Assembly: GCA_001972305.1 (NCBI GenBank)
Contig: BDDD01001781.1
Span: 45,114-109,113 of the forward strand
Direction: 5' to 3'
DNA: 64,000 bases
Source of the DNA: Cephalotus follicularis
Lineage: Eukaryota; Streptophyta; Magnoliopsida; Oxalidales; Cephalotaceae
Positions 1 through 11,070 of this stretch are shown here, one piece after another (within the stretch, counting starts at the first letter, position 1; each line of letters opens with the position of its first letter). The notes beneath the pieces are model-generated. The model did not search any database. It had not been told where the DNA came from and was given only the letters and a program-made list of their open reading frames with translations. Position numbers and translations under genes: made by a program.

Positions 1-615
1 TTTCAAAAGAAAACAACTTTATATTGGATATTATAAACTTATGTAATATTGCTATTGAATTGATTGCATTGTTTATCTATGCTTATTGCCATTAGTTGGG
101 TGATAGGAGACATCACTGGTTACGGGTTACGGTGTGGTCCTATGTGCCAGGAGTTGGCTAGAGCTTCCACCACACTTATCTGCATTGCAGATCCTGATTG
201 TTACCTGCCCGCTAAATGCCGGTAGAATTAACCTGATCTATCATCTTCGGTGTGAGTTAGCGACATGTGACACCCAAAACACTGTGTTGATTGATTTTAC
301 CCTTGTGCGGTATTCCAGAATTGTATTGTCTATGGCCACTTGGCATGTCTGCTTATATATATTGAAATACTTATATATATGTTATTTCAGATAAATGACA
401 TGCATGTGACGATGGAGAAGATTAGCACCATCATACTATGAGGTCCCATAGCTTGTAGCCAAGGGATTGAAGGACAACGGCTAATCATTAGAATTTCAGG
501 CTAAGTGATAGACGTCAAGAAAGGTGCTTGTTGAAGCATAATTTTGGAAAACTTCTCTTTATGTTAAGGTTGTTATTCCAAATGTAAAGTATTGAAATGA
601 ACAATCACACTCCGT
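1..615 (+). mobile_element. Fragment of an L3-family LTR (3' part)
   Basis: This stretch can be aligned by eye with the solo L3 LTR whose halves lie at 18600-18747 and 25927-26300. Shared blocks are the 'ccaggagttggctagagc' block near 147, a 'ttatctgcattgcagat' block, 'acccttgtgcggtattc' near 300, 'ggccacttggcatg' near 334, 'aggacaacggctaat' near 469 and 'aatcacactccg' near 603. The left end lies outside the window and the true LTR 3' end (expected GTGTGACA) is missing because a copia-like LTR begins at 616. No coding potential is visible; the 86-residue open frame at 134-394 has no recognisable domain. The family is inferred to belong to the chromovirus-type LTRs seen elsewhere in the window. 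Confidence 0.7.
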
Positions 616-1750
616 TGTTGTATACCAATGAATAAACTACAAGGGGGGGGGGGGCGGCTGAATTGTAGTTTCTAAGAATTATTTAATCTTTTCGCAATTT
701 AAAACAATGAACAGCAAAAAACAAGCAATAGCAATTTAACCAACAATACAAAGAGAAAGAGTTTGAGAGATTGCAAACACTAGTTTAGAGTGGTTCGGCG
801 TAACTCTTGCCTACGTCCACTTTTCCCAAGGATCTCCTTGAGTTTCCACTAGTTCTCCGAATACAATTCCGGGTGCTATTCGGTACACCTTTGTGATTGA
901 CCTCAATCACTTACAATTCTATTGGGTTCACTCCCCAATTTCACTTAGGGTTCACTCCCCTATTACAATCAAAATAGATGAAGTAGTGTTTTGATCTAAA
1001 CCTCTCACTAGGTTGGATATTACAAGATAAATTTGCTCAATGTAATTGAATACAAAGATAGGTTAAGATATGACAAAGAAAGCTTTTGAGATAAGCTTTT
1101 AATTTGAATGCTTGATGTGTATTTCTCTTGAATGATCTTTGTGCTTGTGTTTCTCTTCTTGTTTTTCTTCAAAACATTCGTGTATATATATCTTCTTGCC
1201 TCATAGATCCGTTGGGAATCTATTGCGATTAGTTCCATAATGGAATGTCCACTAAAACTCTGTCAGAAAGTGTTCCAGCCGACCAAAGCGTCGACTGTCA
1301 CCTTTAAAGCGTCGACGCTTATGTGACCGTTGGAGGCTTTAATTTGAAATAGTCAGCTTAAAGCGCAGGCGTTCTTAGCGTTGGAGTCGACCAGTACCTC
1401 AAAGCGCTGACGCTTAAGGTTGGGCGTCGACGCTTAGGCCCAATTGAATTCCAATTGGCTTCCCTGGTTTAATCGGCAAATTTTGTGTCAAAGCGCAGAC
1501 GCTTTGAATTTGGGCATCGACGGTTGGCTATTTCTTCCACTTCTCCAAGTGCTTCACCGGTAGACGCTTTGTTCTTGTCTCAACTGCCTCTCAAAGCGCT
1601 GACGCTTTATATTTAAGCGTCGAAGGTTTGCCCTGTATCTGCAGAATTCTTGTGCTGTTTTGTGCATTCCATGGCTTTCTTGCACATCAAGAAACTTTGT
1701 TAAACACAAATATGTTATCATCAAAACTTATGATTGAGACATAAATGTCA
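616..1750 (-). mobile_element. Ty1/copia-like (SIRE/Maximus-style) LTR, orientation minus
   Basis: Read on the minus strand the segment starts TGACATTTATGTC, runs through 'gttttgatgataaca', and ends 'tatacaaca', giving TG...CA ends. The run of twelve G at 643-654 next to 'cggctgaattgtagt' and the block 'gagtggttcggcgtaactc' near 788 resemble sequences common in LTRs of SIRE-like copia elements; this resemblance is from memory. No matching target-site duplication is seen (tccgt on the left, aaaag on the right) and the left neighbour is L3 while the right neighbour is L4, so the piece may have been joined by recombination. It contains an array of CGTCGACG words at 1287-1640. The 72-residue open frame at 1020-1238 is not considered a gene. 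Confidence 0.5.
1287..1640. repeat. Phased palindromic word array (AGCGTCGACGCTT type) in copia-like LTR
   Basis: Words related to AAGCGTCGACGCTTT begin at 1287, 1308, 1362, 1377, 1403, 1423, 1492, 1513, 1595 and 1616. Neighbouring words within a pair are 20-21 bp apart (1287/1308, 1403/1423, 1492/1513, 1595/1616). Sequence between words differs from pair to pair. The perfect form contains the palindrome GTCGAC flanked by AAGC/GCTT. Confidence 0.8.
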
Positions 1751-1827
1751 AAAAGGACCAATCCAATCAATCCAGTAAATCCAATCAATCCGCTGTTTCT
1801 TGCACAAAGGTCAAGCAAACAGTGTTT

Positions 1828-2022
1828 GTGGGTGTCCCTAACCATCTCCTGGGCCCTAGGCACACAATCCCGCCCCTAGTCCTCATGACACCTCCGTCAC
1901 GGAACTAGCGCAGCATCAATCCGGTCATTGTGGGTGTCCCTAGCCAACTCCTGGCTCCTAGGCGCACAATCCCGCCCCTAGCCCTCATGACACCTCCGTC
2001 ACGGAACTAGCGCAACATCAAT
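1828..2022. repeat. Two-copy tandem repeat of about 100 bp inside the L4 LTR
   Basis: A unit beginning 'gtgggtgtccctaaccatct' at about 1828 and containing 'cacaatcccgcccctag', 'ctcatgacacctccgtca' and 'ggaactagcgca' is repeated with few differences from about 1927. It overlaps the block containing 'ccaggagttggc' (minus strand) that is shared by L3 and L4 LTRs. The single solo L4 at 24990-25270 carries related but more diverged duplicated blocks. Confidence 0.85.
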
Positions 2023-2315
2023 CCAAACACAAACATCAATCAATCAATCCAAAATCAAACCGTTTCCAAGTAGTTTATAGGTTAAAAATACTGGAATTAT
2101 TACATTTATTCAAAATGTAATCCATCTTTAAACCCCTGCTTCAATCCCTTGAAAACACACATTTATCAAAATACATGTTTTCATTTCAAATAATGATTGT
2201 ATAAAATCATGTATGCACTTCTAAAATGATAAAACGCTTTAGAATTCAATCATATTCAGTCAACAATCCATTCCATATCAAAATGAAATGCAAAGATATG
2301 CTCAAAGTTCGGGTC

Positions 2316-2615
2316 AGTCCCTAACTAGTCGGCTGTGTCTCTTGACAGTCGGCTGTTTTCCTTCAACAGTCGGCTGTCCTAATTCTTGTAGTCGGCTGCC
2401 TCCCTTAACAGTCGGCTGTCTCCTCTTGACAGTCGGCTGTCTACCTCGCCCAGTCGGCTGCCCTCAAATGGCAGTCAACTACACAACCTTCTACAGATAT
2501 GTTCTATTAAACGTATGAACAGTCGACTGATTCTTACGTCCAGTCGGCTGCTTCCTATTGAGTAGTCGGCTGTTCTTGCTCACCAGTCAACTGCCCGCCT
2601 TTGTAGTCGATTGGA
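2316..2615. repeat. Phased palindromic word array (AGTCGGCTG / AGTCGACTG type), L4 LTR
   Basis: Words start at 2327, 2347, 2368, 2390, 2410, 2431, 2452 and 2473, then 2521, 2542, 2564, 2585 and 2605. Intervals are 20, 21, 22, 20, 21, 21, 21, (48), 21, 22, 21, 20. The words are AGTCGGCTG, AGTCGACTG, AGTCAACTG and AGTCGATTG; sequence between them is mostly pyrimidine and not conserved. This is the most regular array in the window. Confidence 0.9.
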
Positions 2616-3063
2616 TTTACATCAGTAGACAAAAACAACAGAAAAATGCATGTCTTTCTCAATTCAATCCAATCCAAAACAAGCATTCAACAGCAATAAC
2701 ACACATTTATGCTCATAACACAGTCCATAGCATGCATTTCGTCCATTAACCTCCATTATAACAAAACTTAAATAACAATTATGAGATTTACCCATACCTT
2801 AGAATTCCAAGTTAGGAATTGCAATCCACCTCTTTAAGTTCCAATCCGAGTTCCCAAGTCTCTGAATCCGTCCGGCAACTCCAACAGATCCGGTTCTCGC
2901 CACTGATCCAAGCTTCCAAAACCACAGCTCAACACAAGGCTCTTTGGATCCACAACACATACACTTCCTCCTCTTCCTCTCCACACTTTGATTCTCTCTT
3001 CTCCTCTCTGCGAAAATGGTGAAGATTGGAGGAAGAAAACGCGTCTTTTATGGAGGAAAACAC

Positions 3064-3064
<1 letters not shown>

Positions 3065-3105
<41 letters not shown>
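3065..3105. repeat. (TC)n microsatellite
   Basis: About twenty uninterrupted TC units. It lies in the L4 LTR. It produces the serine/leucine and arginine/glutamate runs of overlapping open frames on both strands, which are not real proteins. Confidence 0.98.
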
Positions 3106-3107
<2 letters not shown>

Positions 3108-3177
3108 CACCCACATAAAAACACACCCACTTCTGCCAACAGTGTGGCATGCACGTTATGCTGCCAGACCTGTCGAC

Positions 3178-3310
3178 AGTCGACGGCCTAGACCTGGTAG
3201 TCGGATGTCTCTACCGACACACCTCCAGCCGGCTGCTTCCCACAGCAGTCTGCTGGTTTCCACTCAAAAGGTGGTCCAGTCGACTGTCCCTCTTGGGCAG
3301 TCGACTTCCC
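3178..3310. repeat. Second AGTCGACTG word array of the L4 LTR
   Basis: Words start at 3178, 3199, 3227 (AGCCGGCTG), 3247 (AGTCTGCTG), 3278 and 3299, with intervals 21, 28, 20, 31 and 21. It corresponds to the array at 23347-23496 of the other L4 copy and sits about 150-275 bp inside the LTR start. Confidence 0.8.
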
Positions 3311-3452
3311 GCCCTACATCAGTACTTTCCACACTTCAAATTTTGCCCAAGTTTAACATTACAAAAAGGAAAAAGTCATAATTCTCATTAATTAAACGCA
3401 TAAATGCATTGAAAATTACAATATTGCATTAATGAAAATCCCGGGCGTTACA

Positions 3453-3961
3453 CCAACATTCTTGACTAAGGCCCATAGTTCACTATAATCACTATGAGCC
3501 GCCTTAATCCGAGATATAAGAGTAGGCTCTATACTCATACTAGCCATATAACCTCCAGAACCCCAAACAAACACGTTTAAGTCCAACCGTTCTATTTCTG
3601 CTATCAACTGCGGTTGTGTAAGCAAAGCCGCTACACTCCCAGAACTCTTTCTACTCAAAGCATCGGCTACCACGTTTGCTTTTCCAGGGTGGTACTTAAT
3701 ATTCAGGTCATAGTCCTTCAAAAGCTCCAACCGCCTCCTCTGTCGCATGTTCAACTACTTTTGCATGAAGATGTACTTGAGACTCTTATGATTAGTGAAA
3801 ACATCACAAGTTTCTCCGTACAAATAGTGCCTCCAGATCTTCAACACAAAAACCGCAACTGCTAACTCCAGATCATGTGTAGGGTAGTTCACTTCATAAG
3901 GCTTCAATTGTCTTGAAGCATAATCTATCACATGACCATGCTGCATTAGAACACATCCCAA
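3453..3961 (-). pseudogene. G1 RNase H and connection to integrase (truncated)
   Basis: The RNase H part of the polyprotein removes the RNA strand from the cDNA hybrid during reverse transcription. On the minus strand the frame reads [15 protein letters not shown], then [43 protein letters not shown] and [13 protein letters not shown], which are standard gypsy RNase H blocks. A break near 3755 splits it: the KELNMRQR junction of G2 reads K-stop-MRQR here. The expected acidic residues (D of HDLEL, D of FTNHKSL context, D of ADALSR) are largely retained. The frame then reads ELWALVKNV and runs into the L4 LTR at 3452, giving a hybrid tail. Integrase is missing. Confidence 0.85.
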
Positions 3962-5440
3962 CCCTTTCTTGGAAGCATCGCTGTGAATCTGGTATCCCCC
4001 TCACCCAGACGATAACCGAAGAATTGGTGCAGACACCAGACCATTCTTCAATTTCTCAAAACTTGCTTCCCTTTCTTCTTTCCACACAAACTTGGCTCCT
4101 TTTCCTAAAAGTTGTGTCAGTGGCAAGGCTATGGAGGAGTAGCCTTCCACAAACCGCCTATAGTAGCCAGCCGGACCCAAAAAGCTCCTAACTTTCTTTA
4201 CTATAGTAGGCCTCGGCCATTTCGTAATAGCCTCAACCTTAGCAGGATCCACACTAATATCATCTGCTGTAACCACATGGCCTAAGAATGTCACATGCTC
4301 GAACCAAAAATAACATTTTGAAAACTTCGCATAAAGCTGATTCTTCCTCAAAATACCCAGCACTATACGAAGTTGAGCTTCATGTTCTTCTCTCGACTTG
4401 GAATACACAAGGATGTCATCAATGAACACAATCACAAACTTGTCCAAGTATTCATGAAACACTCGATTCATCATATCCATAATGACTGCCGGAGCATTTG
4501 TAAGTCCAAACGGCATCACCAAAAACTCATAATGCCCTTACCATGTATGAGAAGCAGTCTTAGCTATGTCCATATTTCACCCGTAGCTGATGATAACCAG
4601 ATCTCAAATCGATCTTAGAAAAATACCGTGCACCTTCGAGTTGATCAAAAAGGTCATCAATCCTAGGCAAAGGGTATTTATTTCTGATGGTAATCCGGTT
4701 CAGCTCTCTGTAGTCTATGCACAACCTCATGGACCCGTCCTTCTTCTTGACAAAAAGAACCGGAGCTCCCCACGGCGAAACACTAGGCCGGATAAAACCC
4801 CGATCAAACAACTCTTGCAACTGCTCCTTCAGTTCTTGCAATTCTAATGGTGCCATTCTGTAAGGTTCTTTAGATATCAGTGCCGCTCCGAGAATGAGCT
4901 CGATGGTAAACTCCACTTCCCGTTGCGGTGGCAAACCCGGTAACTCCTCCGGAAACACATATGAAAACTCTCTAACAACCGGATAGTCCTCAAGGAGAGG
5001 CTCATCCTTAGAGCTGTCTTTTACAACAGCTAGGTAACCCTCAGCACCCTTAACTTCTTTTCTCGGCTGTGAACCCTGATAAATAAAATCAGGCCTATCC
5101 ACATCCCCAAATAGAACCCTCCGAGTGCGACAGTCAATCGTGGCACGATGGCGATCTAACCAATCCATGCCAAGAATCATTTCAAAGTCATACATATCTA
5201 TCGAGAAAAGATTTGCATCTCGAACGCGATCATCAAAAGCGATAGGACAAGCACGAAAACATCCAGATATCACACCAGATGTCCCTCTAGGGGTCAAAAG
5301 AACAAAAACCGGATCCAGAGATAAAGATGGCACCCTAAGATGCTGAACAAAAGACCTCGCTACCATAGAGTGAGTCAATCTAGTATCATACAAAACATAA
5401 GTCATATGACTACAAACAGAGACATAACCCAAAACAGTAC
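3962..5440 (-). pseudogene. G1 protease and reverse transcriptase
   Basis: Two main frames make up this part. 4560-5432 carries the aspartic protease followed by the RT fingers; 4001-4522 carries the RT palm and thumb. The protease active site, normally DTG or DSG followed by TH, reads [14 protein letters not shown], so the catalytic glycine is replaced by arginine. RT blocks visible are [72 protein letters not shown] (catalytic aspartates kept) and the thumb [18 protein letters not shown] small deletion and frameshift at about 4520-4570, between GYHQLRVK and YGHYEF, disconnects the two frames. The protein cannot be made as one piece. Confidence 0.88.
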
Positions 5441-6616
5441 CTGGAGCACCCGCTTCCTAATCAGTAGTCGAAGCAAAGACTCGGCCACTTACATTGCGCT
5501 GTCCCGCGTCTTCGCCATTACCTTTCCTCTCCTTTGCTCGAGGGTCTGTGCAATCCATAAGACGATGGCCCTACTGTCCTCACACAAAGCATGCTCCTTA
5601 AGCCTTGTAACAATTCCCAACCGGATGCCTCTTCCCACAAGTCTCGAACTGTGCAATCTAAACATTGGGGTTACCCCCACCAGCAGCTCCTTGATTCTTC
5701 CTTTGATCATTTCCAGACTATTCACCTCCTCAGTTATTATTTTTCTTATACTGCTTACCATTTCGGCCTTTACCCTGTTGTCCCGAGTTTTGGCCCTGAG
5801 AATCTCCACTATTTCTCTTCTTTTCTCCTTCTAAACGAGCAGCCTGAAAATCCAACCTTTCCATTTCTATGTTCTTGGCGGCGTTGGCAACCTCTGACAC
5901 ATCCGCAAACATTGAGTTAATCAGCTTACCCCTAAGATAATAGTGCAACCTCGATTTAAACTTTTCTGCCTGTTTCGCTGCTGATCCCATCGCAGGTCCT
6001 GCAAAGCCCGCCAACCTGGTAAACCGAGCTAAAAACTCAGTAACAGATTCACCTTCCTTCTGTCTCGTCAATATAAACTCCCTTGCATAAGCCTCTTTAT
6101 CAGCAGTGAGGAAATACTGCTGATAAAAGATCTCACAGAAATCAGACCCAGACAAAGTCTGACCAAAACCTCCACCCATAGATGTCTTCAAGGTCTTCCA
6201 CCATGTCTGGGCATCGCCCTCCAGCTTATACACGACCAACTTAACCTTCTGATCATCGCTGCATTCCAGCACATCAAAAATCTTCCCCAAATGAGCAAAC
6301 CAATGCTCAGCCTCCACTGGTGTTGGCGCCGAACTAAAGGATCGTAGTCTCTATTTTTTGGAACCTCTCCAACCATACATAAACTTGAGTATCATGATGG
6401 TCCCCAGCTCCCCTAGCTGCATGAGCATCAACTGGTACATTCTCCTCAGCTACCTGCTCACGATGACCCTGCTCATGATTATCTGTTGCTGCATTACTCG
6501 GTTCACTTCCTGAGCCATAGCCTGTCTAACCATCTCGTCCATTGCAAGCTCATTTCTTGCTCCATCCAGGCCACAACTGGTTCGGTTCTTTGAGGGGTGT
6601 TCCTTGTCCATGCCAT
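5441..6616 (-). pseudogene. G1 gag (capsid and broken zinc knuckle)
   Basis: Gag forms the virus-like particle. The likely start is the ATG at 6616 (MAWTRNTPQRTEP), which aligns with the G2 start at 32973; frameshifts then follow. The main capsid frame is 5730-6317 with VEAEHWFAHLGKIFDVLE-type, DAQTWWKTL, FYQQYFLTADKEAYAREF and ESVTEFLARFTRLAGFAG blocks typical of Tekay-like gag, ending in a lysine-rich tail. The CCHC zinc knuckle that follows near 5535-5600 is destroyed: it reads C-F-V-stop where G2 has C-F-V-C. The ORF at 5489-5809 is partly out of frame with it. Confidence 0.85.
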
Positions 6617-6770
6617 CTACGCAACAAACCCAGGACAAGATAAAGACAAAAGAATCAGTGTATCAAAACAAAAAGACACATCAAAAGATCATAACAAAAA
6701 ATTCCTAACCCAGTGTATACCCAATCTCACAGGTCAAACCTAGTTAGGTCTTCTAAGGAACAAAACCTAT

Positions 6771-6784
6771 CTCTTTGATACCAC
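6771..6784 (-). other. G1 primer binding site (tRNA-iMet type)
   Basis: The minus strand reads TGGTATCAAAGAG starting four bases after the LTR end (…GTGTTACA GATTG). It differs by one base from the usual initiator-methionine tRNA complement TGGTATCAGAG. It marks 6789-9398 as the 5' LTR and fixes the orientation of G1. Confidence 0.85.
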
Positions 6785-8253
6785 AATCTGTAACACCCCC
6801 GATGGTGGGAGCCCTTACAGGTCATAATACCAAACTAAAACATAACAGTATATCTAAACAAAAAACTAATGCGAAACGGATGTAGTAGTCTGAAAACATA
6901 TCTTATATCAAAATCTGAATTTTGACAAAGTCTGAAAACTTTAACAAGACATAAACAGAAACATAACCAGAACAAAAACCATAATCTGAAATAGTTAAAA
7001 CGGTTATTAGAAGAAACCAGTCTAATACTATCTCAAACATGACCAATACTACTGAAAACACAATGGACCAACTCCTAGATGATCCTCTGACAAGTGGTTA
7101 ACTCTCATCACACGTTTCCCCCATCCTTTTGAAAACCCGTCGCATAGAAACAAAAACGCGGCTGAGCAAACCTCAGTACGGATAAGGAAGTAAAACAGTA
7201 AACGGTAAATAAAATATCTTGAACTTTAAATTTCAGCAAAGTAACATAGTAAATATTCTTAAAAATGTAAAGAATAATATTAAAAAAAGAGCAATTATAA
7301 AATCATCATAACTTTACAAAAAGCATAACATCATAATTCAAAAGTTTATCTGATTTCATAAATCCATAAAAGAGAATTCTTACATACATACATATATAGG
7401 TGCAAGGGATTCGCAAGGCCCACATGCTCTGACAGAAAAGTCGTGTACGGCACTACACAAAAAATTCCAATACCGAATACTGAATTCTGACAATAACTAG
7501 AGTATACTCATATGCCTCAAAACGATCCATATCCTACCCTTAGGATACATATTTAAAAGAGATGTCGTAGACCGATCACACCGCCACGGTAGGTGTCATG
7601 CCCTCCGTGCCAAAGGACATGCCTATAATACCTCATAGGTAGGGTTTTTCTCTGTATGTTATTATGCCAAAACATTGTTTATTTGAAAACAACTTAAAAC
7701 ATACTTATGTAAACTGTCTCCAGACATATTTGAAATTATTTAAAGAGGATCATAAACATACTTTCATATCAAAAATAAAAATATGATCTGTATCTGAAGT
7801 TTAACATACTTCCTAAAGTGGAAGCCATGTCCAAAATAAATAACATATTTTTGACAGCGGAAAACATGGATATCAATATCCGATGTAACAACATTTCAAT
7901 AAGATTATTATCAAAACGAGAATATCCGTATCAAAATATGAATTTTATTTCGAATAAAACCCGGAATAGAATCATAAAAGCATAAATCCGTTCAATGGGA
8001 GTATAAAAAGAACGATGTATCCGTACATAATCATCAAACAGTAAAAATTGACTTTATTCAATTTAATCGAGGAGATATCCAAGAATGAAGAATCCGTACC
8101 TTAGCAGTTCAAAAAATCTCAACAAACACCAATACCGGACAAAATCACCCTAGAGTGTCCTAAACTCCACCACGGAGAATATTAAGACCTAAACATATAC
8201 GCCCAAACATCACATAAAATAAAAAGAAGCAATTATCAAAACTGCCAAAGAAA

Positions 8254-8380
8254 GCGTTGATGGTTTATTCTTAGGCGTTGACGGTTTCATTGCATAAAAG
8301 GACAAAGCGCTGACCAAAGCGTCGACTAAACACAGCATAAATGGTACAAAGCGGCAACGTTCAAAATACAAGCGTCGACG
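8254..8380. repeat. CGTCGACG word array, downstream cluster of the G1 LTR
   Basis: Words at about 8256 (gttgat), 8277 (gttgac), 8309 (gctgac), 8321 (gtcgac), 8353 (ggcaac) and 8374 (gtcgac). Most intervals are 21 or 32 bp. Flanks follow the AAAGCGtcgaCGGTTT pattern. Confidence 0.75.
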
Positions 8381-9129
8381 GTTTACGTCGAACACAAAAT
8401 GCCAGTTTCAGAAAATTAGTTACAAAACATGAGTAAATCTGATTTTTCATAAACAATGAGCATAACAAGCAATATTCAGGTTCTGTGACATGTTATAGCA
8501 GTTCAAAAACGCCAGAACAAGCCTATGATTTCATGTAAAGTATAAAACACATTTTGAAATAAAATTTTCTGATATATAAACAGTTTATGCAAAATCTTGA
8601 GCTATAATATGATTTTGTTTCCCCAGAGTATAAAATAGTAACATATACGTATCTATAGCGTAATTTATTTGATTAGAATACCAGTATAATGAAATATGCA
8701 CATAAATTTCATATATGAAAAAATTAAGAACAACAGAAAATTAGTTTCAACAGGACTTTTAAATCATGCTCGAAATTAAATTCTAGTCGGTTTTAATACT
8801 AACAAAAGGGTGATAGTGAAACTTCGTAGTACAAACTACAACTTTCGTTTAGAAAATACCTTCAAAAAAACGTCGTTTTGACAACGATCGAGACTGATGA
8901 AGTTGCTGTTCGTGTTTGTAAGAAATATGAAGATTGTTTTTTTTCAAAATAATACTCAGTTTTTAAAACCAGAAAAACGAGTGAAATTAATGGTAAAATC
9001 ATGAAACTAAAGAGTTTCCTTTCATGCAGATTCGGTTTCAAACAACGAAGGAAAATCGGATCAGCAAAAATGGGAAAATTTTCTTTTCTTTAAACAGCCC
9101 ACCGTCCGAAACTGGTATGGAAACAGACC

Positions 9130-9260
9130 ACTAAAGCGTCGACAGTTTACTGAATGCTTCGACGGTTAATTCTTAAGTTACAAAACACGTCACAGTCACA
9201 CGTTTAGGCGTCCACGTGTCCAACAGTATTGCCAAAGCGTCGACGGTTCTAAACAAAGCG
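9130..9260. repeat. CGTCGACG word array, upstream cluster of the G1 LTR
   Basis: Contains aaagcgtcgacagttt, atgcttcgacggtt, aggcgtccacgtg, aaagcgtcgacggtt and aaagcgtaggcacttt within about 130 bp. It lies 140-270 bp inside the LTR start, equivalent in place to the upstream array of L4. Confidence 0.75.
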
Positions 9261-9398
9261 TAGGCACTTTGTGCGCAGAAAAACAAAAAAAAGTATTCTT
9301 AATACAAAATCAAATGGTCCAAAAACCATAGCATAAACCAAGAGACATAAATACAACACAAAACGATATACACATAAGTATCAGAATGGGATATTACA

Positions 9399-11070
9399 TT
9401 AAACATGTTGCAAAGGTCAAATACTGAAAAACATAAACTATTAATTAACTCATTGTTCAAGGACAATTCCTAACAGAAAGCATAGCAGGATCACACTCTT
9501 AGAAGATCCTCTGACATAAGCAAACATCTCTCAATCACACTTTCTCCTGGTGTCCTGATAACCTGCCGCATGGAAACAAAAATGCGGCTGAGCAAACGTC
9601 GGTACGAATAAAGAATGTAAAATAGTAAACAATAATTTAAAAGCAATAAGATTTCAAAAGTCATCTCGAAACAGAAATCTTAAGCAGTATATCAGTGTAA
9701 ACATTCCTTGAAGTCAAATCCATAACTTCAGAAACATACACGAAAACATTACTTTCATATTGAGTCATACAACATATCATGTATCAAAACATATAGATGG
9801 CAAGGGAGGCGCTAATTCCACATGCACAGTAGAATTGAAGTGTACGACACCACACAAGTCAATTCTCATATCATATCATATCACACATTGCATATCTCCA
9901 CACGTATGCCATATACTAGAATCGACTCATACGCCTCAATCATACATAACAGATCCATAAATCCTCCTCATGGGATTTATTCAAAACATAGAGACACGCC
10001 GTAGACTAATCACACTGCTACGGAAGTGTCATGTCCCCATGCCAAGCCTACGACATGCTTATGGTACGCCCTATAGGTGGGTACGAATACTCAGTATTTT
10101 ATCATTTTGAAAACATTGATATATCATAATCAATTTAAAATTCATGAAAACTTGCCTTTTTCGAAACATATTCAAAAATCATTAACAAAAGATATCATAA
10201 CATACATTTCATAATCGGAACATCAACTCATTTATTTCCACTACAAAGAGATGATCATAACATAGTTCATCACATATCATAGCATAAGTATAAAGTCAGG
10301 AACATTCAATTCGCAAGATGTCAAAACTGTCTTTATCTTTAGAATCATATCAAAATCATAAAACATAACCGAGTTCATAAAACCGATGGAACATGTCATA
10401 AAAACAAAGCTGAATTTATCGAACAGAGTGTCAAAGAGCAGAATATTCGTACCTTGTGCAATAAAAAAAATAACTTACGAAAACACTGATAAATCTTAAC
10501 TGCCCTTCGTAGCACAATAATCTAAAACACACAAAACCATTCATATAAGGGTCTGAATATCATTGTGGACATAAAACATTATCATTACGGTGTTTATAAC
10601 AGACCCCGATTAAACAAAAATACAAACTGACCAAAATAATTGAAAGCATAAATTTTCTGGACAAACCAGCCGACTGTTACAGAGCTCCAGCCGACTGTTG
10701 GAAGCTTTGCAATCGACTATCCAATAGGGCTAGCTGACTACATAAACTGGACTACAGCTAGTCGACCATGACAGGGGTCAAATCGACTGTGCAAGGCAAA
10801 GCAGTCGACTGATTCATAAGGCAGTCGTCTACTCAACATATGACAATCGACTGTCCATAAGAACAGTGGACTGTTCTAGATAATAGAACAGTAGAAACTC
10901 TACAATTTTATGCAGAAACTTGTCAAAACATGGATAACAATATACCAGAGGCCTACAAACATTTACATATGACATAGTATGACATCTAGACAGCAGAAAA
11001 ACACAGAATTAACATGACCATGTGACAAGTGGTTAAACTCAAGGAAAAAGGGTGACTTTAAAACACATGC
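9399..11070 (-). mobile_element. L2 LTR, second copy, part 1
   Basis: This matches the complete L2 LTR of G2 (33280-34920) from 'ttaaacatgttgcaaagg' onward, including the 'atcctaacagaaagcata' block, the GCCGCAT...ATGCGGC hairpin near 9562 and the 'cctataggtgggtacgaata' block. Its left part was separated by the G1 insertion at 9398 and is not in the window. It continues at 13604 after the solo L1 LTR. Short open frames at 9760-10004 are chance. Confidence 0.88.
10668..10875. repeat. AGTCGACTG word array in L2 (second copy)
   Basis: Words begin at 10668, 10689, 10711, 10732, 10760, 10781, 10803, 10823, 10845 and 10865; intervals 21, 22, 21, 28, 21, 22, 20, 22, 20. Variants include AGCCGACTG, AATCGACTA, AGCTGACTA and AGTGGACTG. 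The 11-13 bp between words are not conserved. Confidence 0.9.

Larger units (their letters stand above)
1751..3452 (-). mobile_element. L4-family LTR, minus orientation, 3' end lost
   Basis: The right end reads 'cgggcgttaca' on the plus strand, so the minus strand begins TGTAACGCCCGGGATTTTCA, which matches the start of the complete solo L4 LTR at 18748. It shares the two word arrays, the 'gtcgattggatttac' block and the 'ccaggagttggctaggg' block with that copy. The LTR has landed inside the pol gene of G1, directly after the codons for ELWALVKNV; the base run ccaac at 3453-3457 is the candidate duplication on this side. Its other end is missing, replaced by the copia-like LTR at 1750. Several short open frames around 2834-3391 are created by the CT repeat and low-complexity sequence and are not genes. 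Confidence 0.75.
3453..6788 (-). mobile_element. G1 internal region: Tekay/Del-like chromovirus, 3' part lost
   Basis: This is the surviving internal part of a Ty3/gypsy element on the minus strand, in the order PBS, gag, protease, RT, RNase H. It is cut at 3453 by the L4 LTR, so integrase, chromodomain and the 3' LTR of G1 are absent. Its 5' LTR is 6789-9398. G2 (28376-33129) is a closely related copy and serves as a guide for reading frames. Lineage is inferred from the RT motifs [30 protein letters not shown] and FIDDILVYS and from the tRNA-iMet PBS. Confidence 0.88.
6789..9398 (-). mobile_element. G1 5' LTR (family L1, 2610 bp)
   Basis: On the minus strand the LTR starts TGTAATATCCCATTCTG at 9398 and ends 'atcgggggtgttaca' at 6789, directly before the PBS. 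It matches the solo L1 LTR at 11071-13598 along its length in inverted orientation, including 'ggcatgtcctttggcacgg'-like and 'aggtagggtttttctc' blocks. It carries two word arrays (8254-8380 and 9130-9255). It is inserted into an L2 LTR; flank ttaaa at 9399-9403 is the candidate duplication, its partner being outside the window. Confidence 0.88.

Noticed and set aside
643..654. G-quadruplex from the run of twelve G
   Set aside because: A single G-run with no further G-tracts nearby; more likely part of the conserved G-rich motif of the copia-like LTR.
2316..2615. CRISPR-like regular repeats
   Set aside because: Words are only 9-10 bp, degenerate, with 11-12 bp between them, in a plant LTR; there are no cas genes. 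It is a phased word array, not a CRISPR array.
2834..3391. Several 67-121 residue open frames on both strands
   Set aside because: They depend on the (TC)n microsatellite at 3065-3105, which is open in all frames, and on LTR sequence. No domain is visible.
6771..6784. tRNA gene fragments at TGGTATCAGAG sites (also 33112, 44494)
   Set aside because: They are primer binding sites complementary to the tRNA 3' end, directly beside LTR ends; no tRNA body is present.
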